From Gemmatimonadota bacterium (GTDB lineage: Bacteria; Gemmatimonadota; Gemmatimonadetes; Longimicrobiales; Gaopeijiaceae): a DNA stretch of 37,335 nt. Of the stretch, positions 1-8,887 are shown in pieces. Both the position numbers and the translations under genes were made by a program. A model generated the notes under the pieces. It did not search any database. It was not told the DNA's origin and saw only the letters and a list, made by a program, of their open reading frames with translations. Each line of letters starts with the position of its first letter. Positions within the stretch are counted from its first letter, which is position 1. The DNA is taken from positions 1-37,335 of the forward strand of contig QJYK01000282.1 in the NCBI GenBank assembly GCA_003248075.1, given 5' to 3'.

Positions 1-1632
1 GCCCCGGACGCTGCGCCCTCCCACCCGCGCGAACGCAACCCGGCCGTACGTGAGCGCGGTGTCCGCGGGTGGCGTGGCGCGCAGCGCGACCAGGGAGAGG
101 TGGTCACCCTCGACCGAGCCGGTCAGGTAGGGGGTGCTCCCCTCGCGGGCCAGCGCCGAGAGGTCGCGGAGGTCACCCGTGACCGAGAGGAGATCGGATC
201 CGACGGCCACGGGGATCGCCGAGAAGCGGGCGCGCGTCCCGTCGAGCCGCACGGTCCCCGACCGGACGATCACCGGGACCCCCAGGGCGGGATGGGTGAC
301 GCGTATCGCGTCGGCGTCGATCGTCCCCGTGAACGAGAGCGCATCGGCCGCCCCGGGCGTGCCGCCGACCCGAAGGTCGACCTTCGCTCGACCCGAGAGC
401 GTGACCCCGTCCGGTAGAACGACCACCGACGCGACGCCGGCCAGGTCCGGATCGGCTCGGACGGTCAGGTCGAGGCCCCCGTCCCGTCCGAGCGTGACGG
501 TGCCTCCCACGCTTGCAGCGCCTCCGAGCACACGTCCGGACACCGCTGGCTCGACGCGACCGCCGCCGGCGAGAACGACTCGACCCTCCAGGGCATCGGC
601 CACGACGACGCCGTCCCGCGCCGAGACCCGGACACCGGACAGGGTAGTCGTGCCCGTGACCTCCGGCCGGACGTCGGGGCCCAGATCCCCGCGGACGGTG
701 AGCTCGGCCGACAGCGTCCCCGAAGCGGTTCCCCCGAGGCGGGCCTGCAGCGAGTCGGGCAGGGCCGGGAGCACCCGCTCGATGGGAAGGTCTCGCAGCG
801 TCGCCTCGAGGGCGAGCCGGCGGACGGGCTCCTTGAGATCGCCCACGCTCCCTCCCAGGGCGAAGGCGATTCCCTCGACCGAGAGTGTGCCCTCGCGAAT
901 CGACAGCTGCTCGAAATCGTCCCCGGTCTCCACGTCGAACGAGAGCGCCGCCTGCGTCGGGTCGGGAAGCAGCGTGCGCCCGGCCCGGACCAGGAGCACG
1001 GAGGCCTGGGATCGACCTGCCAGCAGCCACCGCCCACCGGGTTCGTGTCGCACCGAGCTCTCCGCGGTGGCCTCCGAAACCCTGGCTTCCAGCGAGTCAC
1101 GGGCGCTCGCGTACGAGAGTCGTCCGCCCTCCACTCGGATGTCGCGCAGCTCGAGTGTCAGCTGGTGGTCCCCGGGCCCAGGCGGGCCGGTGCGGGACTC
1201 CTCGGACGCGGGGGACATGTCGCCGAAGTTCGTTTGACCGTCCGGCCCGACCCGTAGGTTGACGACCGGGTCCATGACGGCGATCCGGTCCACCCGCACC
1301 TCCCTTCGGAGCAGCGGCAGGAGGCGCACCTTGAGCGCCACCGTGCCCACGCTCGCGAGAGACTCGGCGAGCCCCGTCGGGTCGGAAACGACGACCTCGC
1401 TGAGGCGCACCTCGAACGGAACCAGGCGGACGTGAGCCGTTCCGATTTCTACGTCGCGGTTGGCCGCTGCCGCGAGGCGGGGCTGCACCCAGTCCGCGAG
1501 CCTGGTGGGGTCCAGGAGTCGGCTGAGGGCGAACACCGTGCCGAGGTATCCGAGTCCGAGGGCGGCCGCGACGGCCAGCAGGCGTCGGGGCCAGCGGCGT
1601 GGAACCGGTCGTTCAGGGTCGTGTCGCTGCAT
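1..1632 (-). CDS. AsmA-like membrane-anchored protein, 3' end cut by window
   Basis: The frame is open from an ATG at 1632 to the window edge, 544 codons without a stop. A basic N-terminus (about residues 1-18) is followed by one hydrophobic segment (about 18-36), then a long beta-rich region with many D/G/V/L repeats. The stretch at about residues 118-132 contains NLRVGPDGQTNFGDM, resembling the 'dG.sNw' motif of AsmA-family proteins, and the region before it (DVEIGTAHVRLVPFEVRLSEV) matches the AsmA start. The family is a set of inner-membrane-anchored periplasmic proteins linked to phospholipid transport and outer-membrane assembly; the role here is inferred from the family. No clear Shine-Dalgarno is seen before the ATG. 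The C-terminus lies outside the window. The 124 bases separating it from the peptidase gene upstream hold nothing recognisable. Confidence 0.82.
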   Translation of the reverse strand, partial: MQRHDPERPVPRRWPRRLLAVAAALGLGYLGTVFALSRLLDPTRLADWVQPRLAAAANRDVEIGTAHVRLVPFEVRLSEVVVSDPTGLAESLASVGTVALKVRLLPLLRREVRVDRIAVMDPVVNLRVGPDGQTNFGDMSPASEESRTGPPGPGDHQLTLELRDIRVEGGRLSYASARDSLEARVSEATAESSVRHEPGGRWLLAGRSQASVLLVRAGRTLLPDPTQAALSFDVETGDDFEQLSIREGTLSVEGIAFALGGSVGDLKEPVRRLALEATLRDLPIERVLPALPDSLQARLGGTASGTLSAELTVRGDLGPDVRPEVTGTTTLSGVRVSARDGVVVADALEGRVVLAGGGRVEPAVSGRVLGGAASVGGTVTLGRDGGLDLTVRADPDLAGVASVVVLPDGVTLSGRAKVDLRVGGTPGAADALSFTGTIDADAIRVTHPALGVPVIVRSGTVRLDGTRARFSAIPVAVGSDLLSVTGDLRDLSALAREGSTPYLTGSVEGDHLSLVALRATPPADTALTYGRVAFARVGGRSVRG

Positions 1633-1756
1633 GGCGTGGGAGATCCGTGGATGTCCGACTCCCGGGGTGATACCCGTCTCCCCCGCCTCGGGTCGCAAGA
1701 TGGGTGCCGCGGGGGCGACCCCGTACCCGCGAGTCCCGCATGGGGTGGGCGCTTCC

Positions 1757-4492
1757 CTAGGAGACGACCTTGGTCTTGCCGGCCTCTTTGCCCTTGTGCA
1801 GGAACGGTACGCCCTCCTGCATCCAATCCGGGGCCTCGACTCCCTTCAGGTGGTGGTCGAAGAACTGTTTCATCCGGACCTGGAAGTCCTTCTGGTTCGC
1901 CTTCTTGGACAGGTGGTGGGGTTCCTCGGGGTAGGAGAGGAGGATGACCTCCTTACCCAGGCGCCGCGCCGCCGTATACAGCTCCAGCCCCTGATTCCAG
2001 TCGACGGCACCATCGGCCGTCCCGTGCAGGATGAGGAACGGTGTGCGGATGCTGGGCGCGTGGTGCACGGGCGATTGGCTGACCCAACGCTCGAAGTCAT
2101 CCCACGGCTGGTCCCCCATGCGGCCCTGGCTCCACTGCAGGATCGGACCGTTCTGCACGCCCGACGACTTGTACAGGATGTTGTTCATGCTCATCAGGTT
2201 CGTGAGTGGGGCTCCTGTCACGATCGCGGCGAACATGTCGGTCTGGGTGAGGATGAAGGAAGTCTCGTAGCCGCCCCAGGAATGGCCTTGCAGACCGATG
2301 CGCTGGGGATCCGCGTAGCCGAGCTCGATCACCCTACGCGCGGCGGCCGTGACATCGTCCAAGGCGGAGCTCCCCGGATAGCCGTCGTCATAGACGATAT
2401 CCGGCATGAGCACCAGGTATCCGTTGCTCGCGTACATGGACATGTGCGGCCGATCGTCGTACACGGGCTGGCTGAACTCGTGGTGCCGCTGGCTCATCTT
2501 CTCATAGAAGTACACGATCATCGGATACCTTCGTCCCTCCTGATATCCGGCAGGCAGCGTGAGCGTGGCTTGCAGGTCATGACCGCGCTCGTCGGTGTAA
2601 TCGACCAGGACCCGCCGTCCCCAGGCGAAGTCCGCCAGCTGTGGGTTGGCGTCGGTCACGCGTTTCGGGCTGCGCAGCCGTCCATCCGCGACCCAGTAGT
2701 CGGGGAAGGTCTCGAAGGTCTGACGGGTGAAGACGACACGGTCCGCATCCCGTGCCTTCGCCAGGTCGTCCACCATCTCGTCCCCGAACAGCAGCGCCTC
2801 GGGGTCGCGCCCCGGGCGCGCACGGAAGTATCCCGACTTCTTCGTCCACTCCGCATAGGCGCTCAGGACGGCATCGGCCGGTTTCACCCAATCGGCCTCC
2901 CGGTCCAGACGCTGGACGCGGAAGCGGATCTGCTCCCGCTCCCCCATCCCTCCGGTCAGCGACGTGGCGGGGCCCCCGGCCAGCGGCACCACCCACACGT
3001 CCCATTTGGTGTCGAGAAGGATCTGACCGTCCTGGGTCCAGCCGCCGAGCCCATACACGGGGTGCTCCGCGATGCGGTCGAAGTCGCGGTCGATGAAGTC
3101 GATCCCCGTCTCTTTCGTGAGGTCGACCGTTCGCAACGTCGCGAGGTCCGTGGCGCGGACCGACCCGTCCTTCACGTACACGAACCACCTCCCGTCGGGA
3201 GAGGCTCCGACGGGGCGTCGCACGGCCGGCGCGATGGGACGCGTCTCCCCGGTGGACGGGTCGACGCGGACGTAGTCGGCTCTGCCCCCGTCCTCCAGAA
3301 CGTCCCCGCGGTATGGTGCGTCGGCTCGGCCGATCGCCCAGCGACCGTCTTCGGTCAGGTCCGCCCGCGGCATATCCTCGGTGGCGAGCCGCACGAACCG
3401 CCCCGATTCGAGGTTGTAGACGGATGCGAACGTGTATCGACGGTCGGCATCGGCCTGGACCATCTGTTGCGACTGCAGCCGATCGTCCGCCCAGTGCCAG
3501 ACGTCCACATTCGCCGTCTCTTCGCCGTCGCCGTCCTGGTCCGCCGCGTCTTCTTGCTCCTTGATTCCGACCACGACCCGGTCGCCCGGCTCGGTCCAGT
3601 GGGTCGGTGCCAGCTCGGAGAGCACGAACCCGGGAGGGAATCGGGCGTCGGCGGTCGGGTCGTACGTCGTGACCTCGGGCTCCGGGCCATCGACGCCCCG
3701 TGCCACCACCAGTTGGTTCGCCCTACGCGCCCTCCCCTCGGGAACGGTCCCGCGCAGGGCGGCCACGTCGCTGCCGGCCTTGCTCCAGACCAGATCCTCG
3801 AAGCGTGCCTCGCCGGTCGACAGGGAACGGACGCGCCCCTCCGCGGCGGCCACGACGTAGAGCCCGTTGCCGGCCATGCCGTCGGCATCCACCAGGTAGG
3901 CCAGGTAGGCTCCGGTCTCATCGAACGCGAACTCGACGACATTCCCGAACCCGAGGACCGTGCCCGCGCGCAGGTCACGGAGCAGGAGGTCGGATCCGGT
4001 GTGCTCCGACTGCGCGTCCAGGCGGTCGTGGTGCACCGCCAGCAAACGACCGTCGTCCGAGAACGCGAAGCCTCGGACCCCGGCCTCCTCGCGGCTCTCG
4101 CCGGTGCTCAGGTCGCGGAGCACGAGCGTGCGTGGAACCGGCTTACGATCCTTGCGCAGCTTTTGCGCCTCGACCTCCGGCGGCGAGGTCAGGAAAGCCG
4201 CCCAACGACCGTCGGAGGAGAACTCCGCAGCAGAACCGTTGGTAGCGTCGAAGGTCTCGTCGCCGTCGAGCTGCCGCAGGCGCAGCGTCGCGTCGCCGTC
4301 GTTCGGACGGAGCAGGTAGCCGAGCCAGGCCCCGTCCGGCGAAAGCGTAACCTGGGTGATACGGTTCCAGACGCCGTAGTCCTCGAGCGCCAGCGGGCGT
4401 TTCTCCTGCGCGACCACCGCCACCGGAAGGATGGTCGCGGCCAAGGCGAGGGTCGGGAGGAACCGGGTGCGGCGACGCGCGTCGATGGACAT
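1757..4492 (-). CDS. Exported S9-family prolyl oligopeptidase-type serine peptidase
   Basis: A 911-residue protein with an N-terminal signal peptide (RRR then a hydrophobic stretch ending VAVVAQ). A WD40-like beta-propeller covers about residues 35-600 and an alpha/beta hydrolase domain the last 250 or so. The catalytic triad is visible: Ser about 738 in GHSWGGYE, Asp about 827 in HGTADGAVDW, His about 859 in YPEEPHHL. Family S9 enzymes cleave short peptides; the signal peptide places this one in the periplasm or outside. The ATG at 4492 has GAGGG just upstream. In-frame starts at 4510 and 4552 are possible, and the 4510 ATG has CATGAT six bases before it, so a leaderless start there cannot be excluded. 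The gene lies 76 bases downstream of the FG-GAP gene and may be cotranscribed with it. Confidence 0.93.
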   Translation of the reverse strand: MSIDARRRTRFLPTLALAATILPVAVVAQEKRPLALEDYGVWNRITQVTLSPDGAWLGYLLRPNDGDATLRLRQLDGDETFDATNGSAAEFSSDGRWAAFLTSPPEVEAQKLRKDRKPVPRTLVLRDLSTGESREEAGVRGFAFSDDGRLLAVHHDRLDAQSEHTGSDLLLRDLRAGTVLGFGNVVEFAFDETGAYLAYLVDADGMAGNGLYVVAAAEGRVRSLSTGEARFEDLVWSKAGSDVAALRGTVPEGRARRANQLVVARGVDGPEPEVTTYDPTADARFPPGFVLSELAPTHWTEPGDRVVVGIKEQEDAADQDGDGEETANVDVWHWADDRLQSQQMVQADADRRYTFASVYNLESGRFVRLATEDMPRADLTEDGRWAIGRADAPYRGDVLEDGGRADYVRVDPSTGETRPIAPAVRRPVGASPDGRWFVYVKDGSVRATDLATLRTVDLTKETGIDFIDRDFDRIAEHPVYGLGGWTQDGQILLDTKWDVWVVPLAGGPATSLTGGMGEREQIRFRVQRLDREADWVKPADAVLSAYAEWTKKSGYFRARPGRDPEALLFGDEMVDDLAKARDADRVVFTRQTFETFPDYWVADGRLRSPKRVTDANPQLADFAWGRRVLVDYTDERGHDLQATLTLPAGYQEGRRYPMIVYFYEKMSQRHHEFSQPVYDDRPHMSMYASNGYLVLMPDIVYDDGYPGSSALDDVTAAARRVIELGYADPQRIGLQGHSWGGYETSFILTQTDMFAAIVTGAPLTNLMSMNNILYKSSGVQNGPILQWSQGRMGDQPWDDFERWVSQSPVHHAPSIRTPFLILHGTADGAVDWNQGLELYTAARRLGKEVILLSYPEEPHHLSKKANQKDFQVRMKQFFDHHLKGVEAPDWMQEGVPFLHKGKEAGKTKVVS

Positions 4493-4568
4493 GAAACCCT
4501 CGGTCGGCATGGGTGGATCATGCATCCTGTCCGCCACGACCGGGGCGCACAAGGTGTCCCCGAGCCGA

Positions 4569-6125
4569 TCAGCCGACCAGGTTGCCCGCGTCGTCTATGC
4601 GCAACGAGAGAACGCGACCGCGCTCGGCCAGCGGGTCCACGCCCTCCACGCGAGTCTCCCGCCGCACGCCCGTGACCACGGTGGTCACCACGACGTCCAC
4701 GGGCTGGGCGCTCGGAAGGCCGAAGTGGACCGGGAGATCGCTCTGTGCGTCGTATCCGGAGCCGGAGTCGACCAACCGGGTCGCGATCAGCTGATCCGTT
4801 CCTGCGGCGTAGACGCGCACTTCGGCCCCGGGGCGCGCGGCACGGCCGGCCGCGTCCAGGACCCGAATCTGAAGGGAGTGACCGACGAACTCGGGCCGAA
4901 GCAGGTTCTGGAATACCAGGTGCATGCCGGTCTCGCCGGCTCCGACCAGGCTCAGGTCGAGGTCGCCGTCCATGTCGTAGTCCAGCCACGTGGCGCCGTG
5001 GTCCGATTCTGCCGCGAGCAGCACCTCTGGGGTCACGTCGTAGAAACGCCCATCGTCCTGCCGAAAGAGGTAGTCACGGTAGCTCCGCCCCCCCGTGATC
5101 GTGCCGTTCACGTAGACGTCCAGATCGCCGTCGTGATCGAAGTCCGCTAAAGCGCAGGTGTCGTAGCGTCCGTCGATGGCCAGCCCGAGGTCGCGGGCGA
5201 GCTCCCTGAAGACGGCCCGGCCGTCCCGGACCGTGCCGCGCAGGAGTCCGTTGGGCCCGTAGTTCGCCGTGAAAACGTCGAAGAACCCGTCGCCGTCGTA
5301 GTCCGCGACACAAGGCCGCACCGTTCCCTGATCCGCGTTGCCGAGCGCTCTGCCACCGGCCGCCAGATCGGTCCCGGCCGCCGCATCGACGAAGCCGTCA
5401 GCACCCTGAAGCCAGAGTCCGTTGGCATCCCCGTCCATGTTGGCCACGATGACGTCCAGCAGACCGTTGCGGTCAGCGTCGAACCAGACCGCGCCCACCG
5501 TACGCCGGGGATCGTCGACACCCAGCGCGGCCGCTACGTCGGAGAAGGTCCCGCCGTCGTTTCGGTAGAGGCGGTTGGCTGCGTTGCGCAGGGCCAGGAA
5601 CAGGTCCAGATCACCGTCACCGTCGAAGTCGACCCAGGACGCCTGGCGCGTGGCACCGTCCGCGAGCGACAAGCCGACCTCCCCCGACACCTCGCGGAAT
5701 CCCTCGCCGCCCTCGTTGCGCCAGAGGGCGGTGACCGGCGCATGGCCGGCGTAACCCAGAAACAGGTCGGGATCCCCGTCCGCGTCGAAGTCACCCCAAG
5801 CAGATGTCCGGACGGCACGCTCGACCTCCAGGCCCATCTGGGCTGCCACGTCCCGGAACCCTTCCGCGAGGTCGTTGCGGTACAGCCGACTCGACGATCC
5901 GTTGAACCCCACGAAGCGATCCGGGTCACCGTCGCCGTCGAAGTCGGCCCACGCGTCCGTCAACGCGCCCCCGGCGGCGAAGAGCTCGGTGAACACCGGC
6001 GCGAATACCGGTTGCCGTCCACGCGCCTCGTCGCCGGTGAACAGGGCGCGAGCCAGGATCGCCAACGCCATCACGAGGACGACGAACCCCACCGCTCGTG
6101 CGGTGGGAGCCGCTCTACCGGCCAT
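4569..6125 (-). CDS. FG-GAP/VCBS repeat protein with C-terminal ASPIC/UnbV domain
   Basis: A 518-residue protein with an N-terminal hydrophobic segment (about residues 10-30, signal peptide or anchor). Seven calcium-binding-like repeats of the DxDxDGxxD type follow (for example DFDGDGDPD, DFDADGDPD, DYDGDGFFD, DYDMDGDLD), as in integrin-alpha-like FG-GAP/VCBS propellers. The last 110 residues (from about LLRPEFVGHSLQIRVLDAAG) match the ASPIC/UnbV domain found with such repeats in CRTAC1-like proteins. The likely location is the cell surface or periplasm; the substrate or partner is unknown. The ATG at 6125 is 16 bases after the stop of the FAH-type gene, so the two probably form one operon. 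A longer upstream in-frame extension overlaps that gene and looks artificial. Confidence 0.9.
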   Translation of the reverse strand: MAGRAAPTARAVGFVVLVMALAILARALFTGDEARGRQPVFAPVFTELFAAGGALTDAWADFDGDGDPDRFVGFNGSSSRLYRNDLAEGFRDVAAQMGLEVERAVRTSAWGDFDADGDPDLFLGYAGHAPVTALWRNEGGEGFREVSGEVGLSLADGATRQASWVDFDGDGDLDLFLALRNAANRLYRNDGGTFSDVAAALGVDDPRRTVGAVWFDADRNGLLDVIVANMDGDANGLWLQGADGFVDAAAGTDLAAGGRALGNADQGTVRPCVADYDGDGFFDVFTANYGPNGLLRGTVRDGRAVFRELARDLGLAIDGRYDTCALADFDHDGDLDVYVNGTITGGRSYRDYLFRQDDGRFYDVTPEVLLAAESDHGATWLDYDMDGDLDLSLVGAGETGMHLVFQNLLRPEFVGHSLQIRVLDAAGRAARPGAEVRVYAAGTDQLIATRLVDSGSGYDAQSDLPVHFGLPSAQPVDVVVTTVVTGVRRETRVEGVDPLAERGRVLSLRIDDAGNLVG

Positions 6126-6141
6126 CAGATGGAGCGCCCCA

Positions 6142-6972
6142 TCAGCGCCGTCGGACCGTGTTGCGCAGGACTCCCACTCCCTCGACCTCGACCTCGACCA
6201 CGTCACCCGACTGAAGCGCTCGCGTCTGCTGTGGGGTTCCCGTGAAGATCAGGTCCCCGGGTTCGAGCGTGACGTAGCGGCTCACGTAGCTCACGATGGT
6301 CGCGGTTCCGAAGATCAGGTCGGAGGTCCGCTCGTGCTGGCGCACCTCACCGTTGACCCGGGTCTCGACGAGCACATTGTCCGGATCGAGGCCCCGCGCG
6401 ATCGCCGGTCCGACCGGTCCGAACGTGTCGGAAGACTTGGCGCGGAACCACTGCAGGTCCGCCGCCTGCCAATCCCGCTCGGACACGTCGTTCCCGGCCG
6501 TGATCCCGAAGATGCAGGCGGGCGCCTCGCTCTCGGTGACGTCGCTGCACGTGCGGCCGATCACCAGTACCATCTCCCCCTCGTAATGGAGGTTTGCGGC
6601 GTCCTTCGGGGCGACGATGTCCGCGCCGCTGCCGACCAGCGATGTCGGATACTTCGCGAACAGGCCGGGATAGGCTGCGACCGGCCGCTCCCCGAGGTGG
6701 CTTCGGTAGTTCAGGCCGACCGCGATCACCTTCTTCGCGTCGGTGGGCGGGAGGAGCGTGACGGCGGCCAGGTCGATCCAGCGGTCCGTCGGCCGGTGCG
6801 CGCCGAAAAGGTCCCCCTCGATCTCCCGAATCCGTTCGCCCTCCAGGACGCCATAGGAGGTTCGCCCGTCCAATTGGTAGCGGACGAACTTCACGGGCCC
6901 GGCGGGTTCCTGGGCGGTCGCGCCGCTTGCGGCGATGAGCATCGCGGCGGTGGCGCAGAGGATCGTTCGCAT
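6142..6972 (-). CDS. FAH-family (fumarylacetoacetate hydrolase fold) protein with a signal peptide
   Basis: A 276-residue protein. Residues 1-20 form a signal peptide (MRTILCATAAMLIAASGATA, then QEP). The FAH domain follows with its known landmarks: GLNYRSH (86-92), metal ligands in HYEGEMVLVIG (Glu131, Glu133) and TAGNDVSERDWQ (Asp162), KSSDTFGPVGP (179-189) and the C-terminal FTGTPQQTRALQSGDVVEVEVEG region. Family members hydrolyse, decarboxylate or isomerise beta-diketo or 2-oxo acids with a divalent metal. The usual members are cytosolic, so the export signal is unusual. The start is secure: GGGAGG lies a few bases upstream of the ATG. It is the first gene of the minus-strand group and diverges from the FAD oxidoreductase gene. 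The substrate cannot be told from sequence. Confidence 0.9.
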   Translation of the reverse strand: MRTILCATAAMLIAASGATAQEPAGPVKFVRYQLDGRTSYGVLEGERIREIEGDLFGAHRPTDRWIDLAAVTLLPPTDAKKVIAVGLNYRSHLGERPVAAYPGLFAKYPTSLVGSGADIVAPKDAANLHYEGEMVLVIGRTCSDVTESEAPACIFGITAGNDVSERDWQAADLQWFRAKSSDTFGPVGPAIARGLDPDNVLVETRVNGEVRQHERTSDLIFGTATIVSYVSRYVTLEPGDLIFTGTPQQTRALQSGDVVEVEVEGVGVLRNTVRRR

Positions 6973-7124
6973 GAGACCTCCCGTAATGGGTTCGGGGAGA
7001 TGCTGCGCCGTGCGGGCAATCCCGGCAAGGGATCGACGTGGACCGACGGCTCCGGGGACACGATCTTGCGGCAGCTCGACCGGGGCCGGGGGCCGTGGCG
7101 ACAGGATCCGGATCGGAGATCGCG

Positions 7125-8300
7125 TTGAAGAGTGAAAGCCATGATGTCGTGATCGTGGGAGGCGGGGTGATGGGGTGCACCACCGCGCTGGAGCTAGCGC
7201 GGCGCGGTGCTTCGGTAGCGGTGGTAGAGAAGGGCGCTCCCGCTTCCGGATCCACCGGGCGCTCCTCGGCGATCGTCCGCCAACACTATTCCAACGAGAT
7301 CACGGCGCGGATGGCTCGCTACGGGCTCGAGGTCTTCACGGATTTCGAGGATCGGGTCGGCGGTCCTTGCGGCTTCGATCCGTGCGGATTCCTCGTCCTC
7401 GTTCCGGCCGCCGACGAGGCCGGCCTGCGTGCGAACGTCGCGCTCCAGCGGTCGGTGGGGATCGACACGCGCGTCCTGGATCCCGACGAGATTGGCGAAG
7501 TCCTTCCGGGCGTGGCCGCCGCCGACCTCGTGGCAGCCGCGTGGGAGCCAGGTGCCGGCTATGCGGACCCCCACCTGACCACGTCCAGCGTCCTGGCCGC
7601 CGCGAGACGACTGGGTGCACGCATCCACGTCAACCGAGAGGTCACCGGCGTCCGGTTCCGAGGTGGGCGCGTCGCCGGCGTGGACACGCCTCGAGGGCCG
7701 ATCCACGCCGGGGCCGTGGTGAACTGCGCCGGCCCCTGGGGAGCCCGCGTCGCCGCGATGGCCGGACTCCGGGTGCCGATCGATCCGTGCCGGGCACAGC
7801 TCGCGGTTTTTGCCAGGCCCGAGGGGCAGCGAGGCCGGCACCCGGTGGTGCTCGACTTCGTCCACGCCTCCTACTTTCGACCGGAGACCGGCGGGCTCAT
7901 GCTGGTCGGCTTGATCGATCCCTCGGAGGCGGAGGACGTGGTCGACCCCGACGACTATGCGGAGCACACGGACGAGGGCTACGAGCTGGTGGTCGGGGAG
8001 CGCTGGATCCAGCGATGCCCCGGAATGGAGGCCGCCCAGCCCCGCCGCGGCTACGCCGGCCTTTACGCCATCACTCCGGACTGGCACCCGGTCATCGACG
8101 AGGTCCCGGCCGGGAGCGGCCATTTCGTGTGCTCCGGGTTCTCCGGGCACGGCTTCAAGCTCTCCCCCGCGGTCGGGCTCATGACGGCCCAGATGATCCT
8201 GGGCGAGGCGCCGACGTTCGACCCCCGCGTTTTTCGGCTCTCGCGCTGGTCCGAGGGGCAGCCTGTGCGGGGCCGCTACGAGTACAGCATCACCGGCTGA
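7125..8300 (+). CDS. DAO-family FAD-dependent oxidoreductase (sarcosine/glycine oxidase-like)
   Basis: A 391-residue protein. An N-terminal dinucleotide-binding motif VVIVGGGVMGCTTALELARRG (residues about 8-28) is followed by the E of VVEKG for ribose binding. GSTGRSSAIVRQHYSNE resembles the loop of sarcosine oxidase beta-type enzymes. The C-terminal motif ITPDWHPVIDEVP...GHFVCSGFSGHGFKLSPAVG is the usual second FAD-contact region of DAO-family amine oxidases. It likely oxidises a secondary or primary amine or amino acid using FAD; the substrate is unknown. I place the start at the TTG at 7125, which has GGAG seven bases upstream and starts the protein just before the FAD motif. A GTG at 7095 and an ATG at 7038 are in-frame alternatives with weaker signals. 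It diverges from the FAH-type gene. Confidence 0.9.
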   Translation: MKSESHDVVIVGGGVMGCTTALELARRGASVAVVEKGAPASGSTGRSSAIVRQHYSNEITARMARYGLEVFTDFEDRVGGPCGFDPCGFLVLVPAADEAGLRANVALQRSVGIDTRVLDPDEIGEVLPGVAAADLVAAAWEPGAGYADPHLTTSSVLAAARRLGARIHVNREVTGVRFRGGRVAGVDTPRGPIHAGAVVNCAGPWGARVAAMAGLRVPIDPCRAQLAVFARPEGQRGRHPVVLDFVHASYFRPETGGLMLVGLIDPSEAEDVVDPDDYAEHTDEGYELVVGERWIQRCPGMEAAQPRRGYAGLYAITPDWHPVIDEVPAGSGHFVCSGFSGHGFKLSPAVGLMTAQMILGEAPTFDPRVFRLSRWSEGQPVRGRYEYSITG

Positions 8301-8309
8301 GGCCGGGGA

Positions 8310-8873
8310 TCAGACCCGGTCGAGCACCCTCTGGACGAAGTCCAAGAGCTGCGTCTCGACCCACGAGAACGCGAGCCGGTCCAGCGGGACCTCGGCCATC
8401 GGGATCACGACCTCCGGCTTGGCGCCCACCCAGTATGAGGTTCGCACCCGGGTCGCCTGCCGCTCGAGGACGAGCTGGAACGTGGCCAGGATGCGCGACT
8501 CCGAGGGGTCCAGGAGGCCGGGTCGCGGCCAGATCAGCACTCTGACCGTGGGCGTGGGGAGGTCCAGGAGGTCCTGCACGGTGGTGTAGTGACGGGACGC
8601 CTCCAACCTCCTGGCGAAGCGTTGGAACCCGGGGACGACGACCCTGCGGAGGAACTCGGATGGGTGGGTCGAGGGGTCCGGCACCGGCGTGTCCATCTCG
8701 GAAATGCCGGCGTCCGCCCAGTTCTGGCTTTCTGGCTCGGGCTCGGTCGACGGTGCGTCCCCCTCCGGCTCGAGGGCCGCCCGGGGGCCCGGGCGCGGAG
8801 CCCCGGCGAGTCCCCGCTCCGCCGACCACGGGTCGAACACGAAGAGCCGCTCGTCGGGGCCTGGGGCTTCCAT
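8310..8873 (-). CDS. Protein of unknown function, paralogue of the gene just upstream
   Basis: A 187-residue protein that I do not recognise. The first 60 residues are acidic, rich in Pro, Glu and Ser, and look disordered. From about residue 70 it becomes ordered: FLRRVVVPGFQRFARRLEA, then PTVRVLIWPRPG, then a strand-like TFQLVLE, ending WVETQLLDFVQRVLDRV. These blocks line up with YLRRFAIHAARNVAERLQS, PSIRIHLWPKTG, TTFELMW and WVREQLIVFVRDTLERR of the upstream neighbour, so the two are ancient tandem duplicates. There is no signal peptide or membrane helix, so it is probably cytosolic. The start follows the neighbour's stop by 14 bases with GAGG nearby, so they are probably one operon. It ends 9 bases from the stop of the convergent oxidoreductase gene. 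Confidence 0.75.
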   Translation of the reverse strand: MEAPGPDERLFVFDPWSAERGLAGAPRPGPRAALEPEGDAPSTEPEPESQNWADAGISEMDTPVPDPSTHPSEFLRRVVVPGFQRFARRLEASRHYTTVQDLLDLPTPTVRVLIWPRPGLLDPSESRILATFQLVLERQATRVRTSYWVGAKPEVVIPMAEVPLDRLAFSWVETQLLDFVQRVLDRV

Positions 8874-8887
8874 CTTGCCGAACCTCG

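Noticed and set aside
134-1237. Long plus-strand open frames opposite the AsmA-like gene
   Set aside because: They are rich in Arg, Pro and Ser with no domain features, as expected for antisense frames in GC-rich DNA. The minus frame ending at the window edge has clear AsmA-like motifs.
1460-4675. A 1071-codon plus-strand open frame
   Set aside because: It is antisense to the S9 peptidase, which has a signal peptide, catalytic triad and family match.
7038-7124. N-terminal extension of the FAD oxidoreductase from an ATG at 7038
   Set aside because: The extra residues are Arg/Gly/Pro/Ala-rich and unlike the family, and the TTG at 7125 has a well-spaced GGAG.
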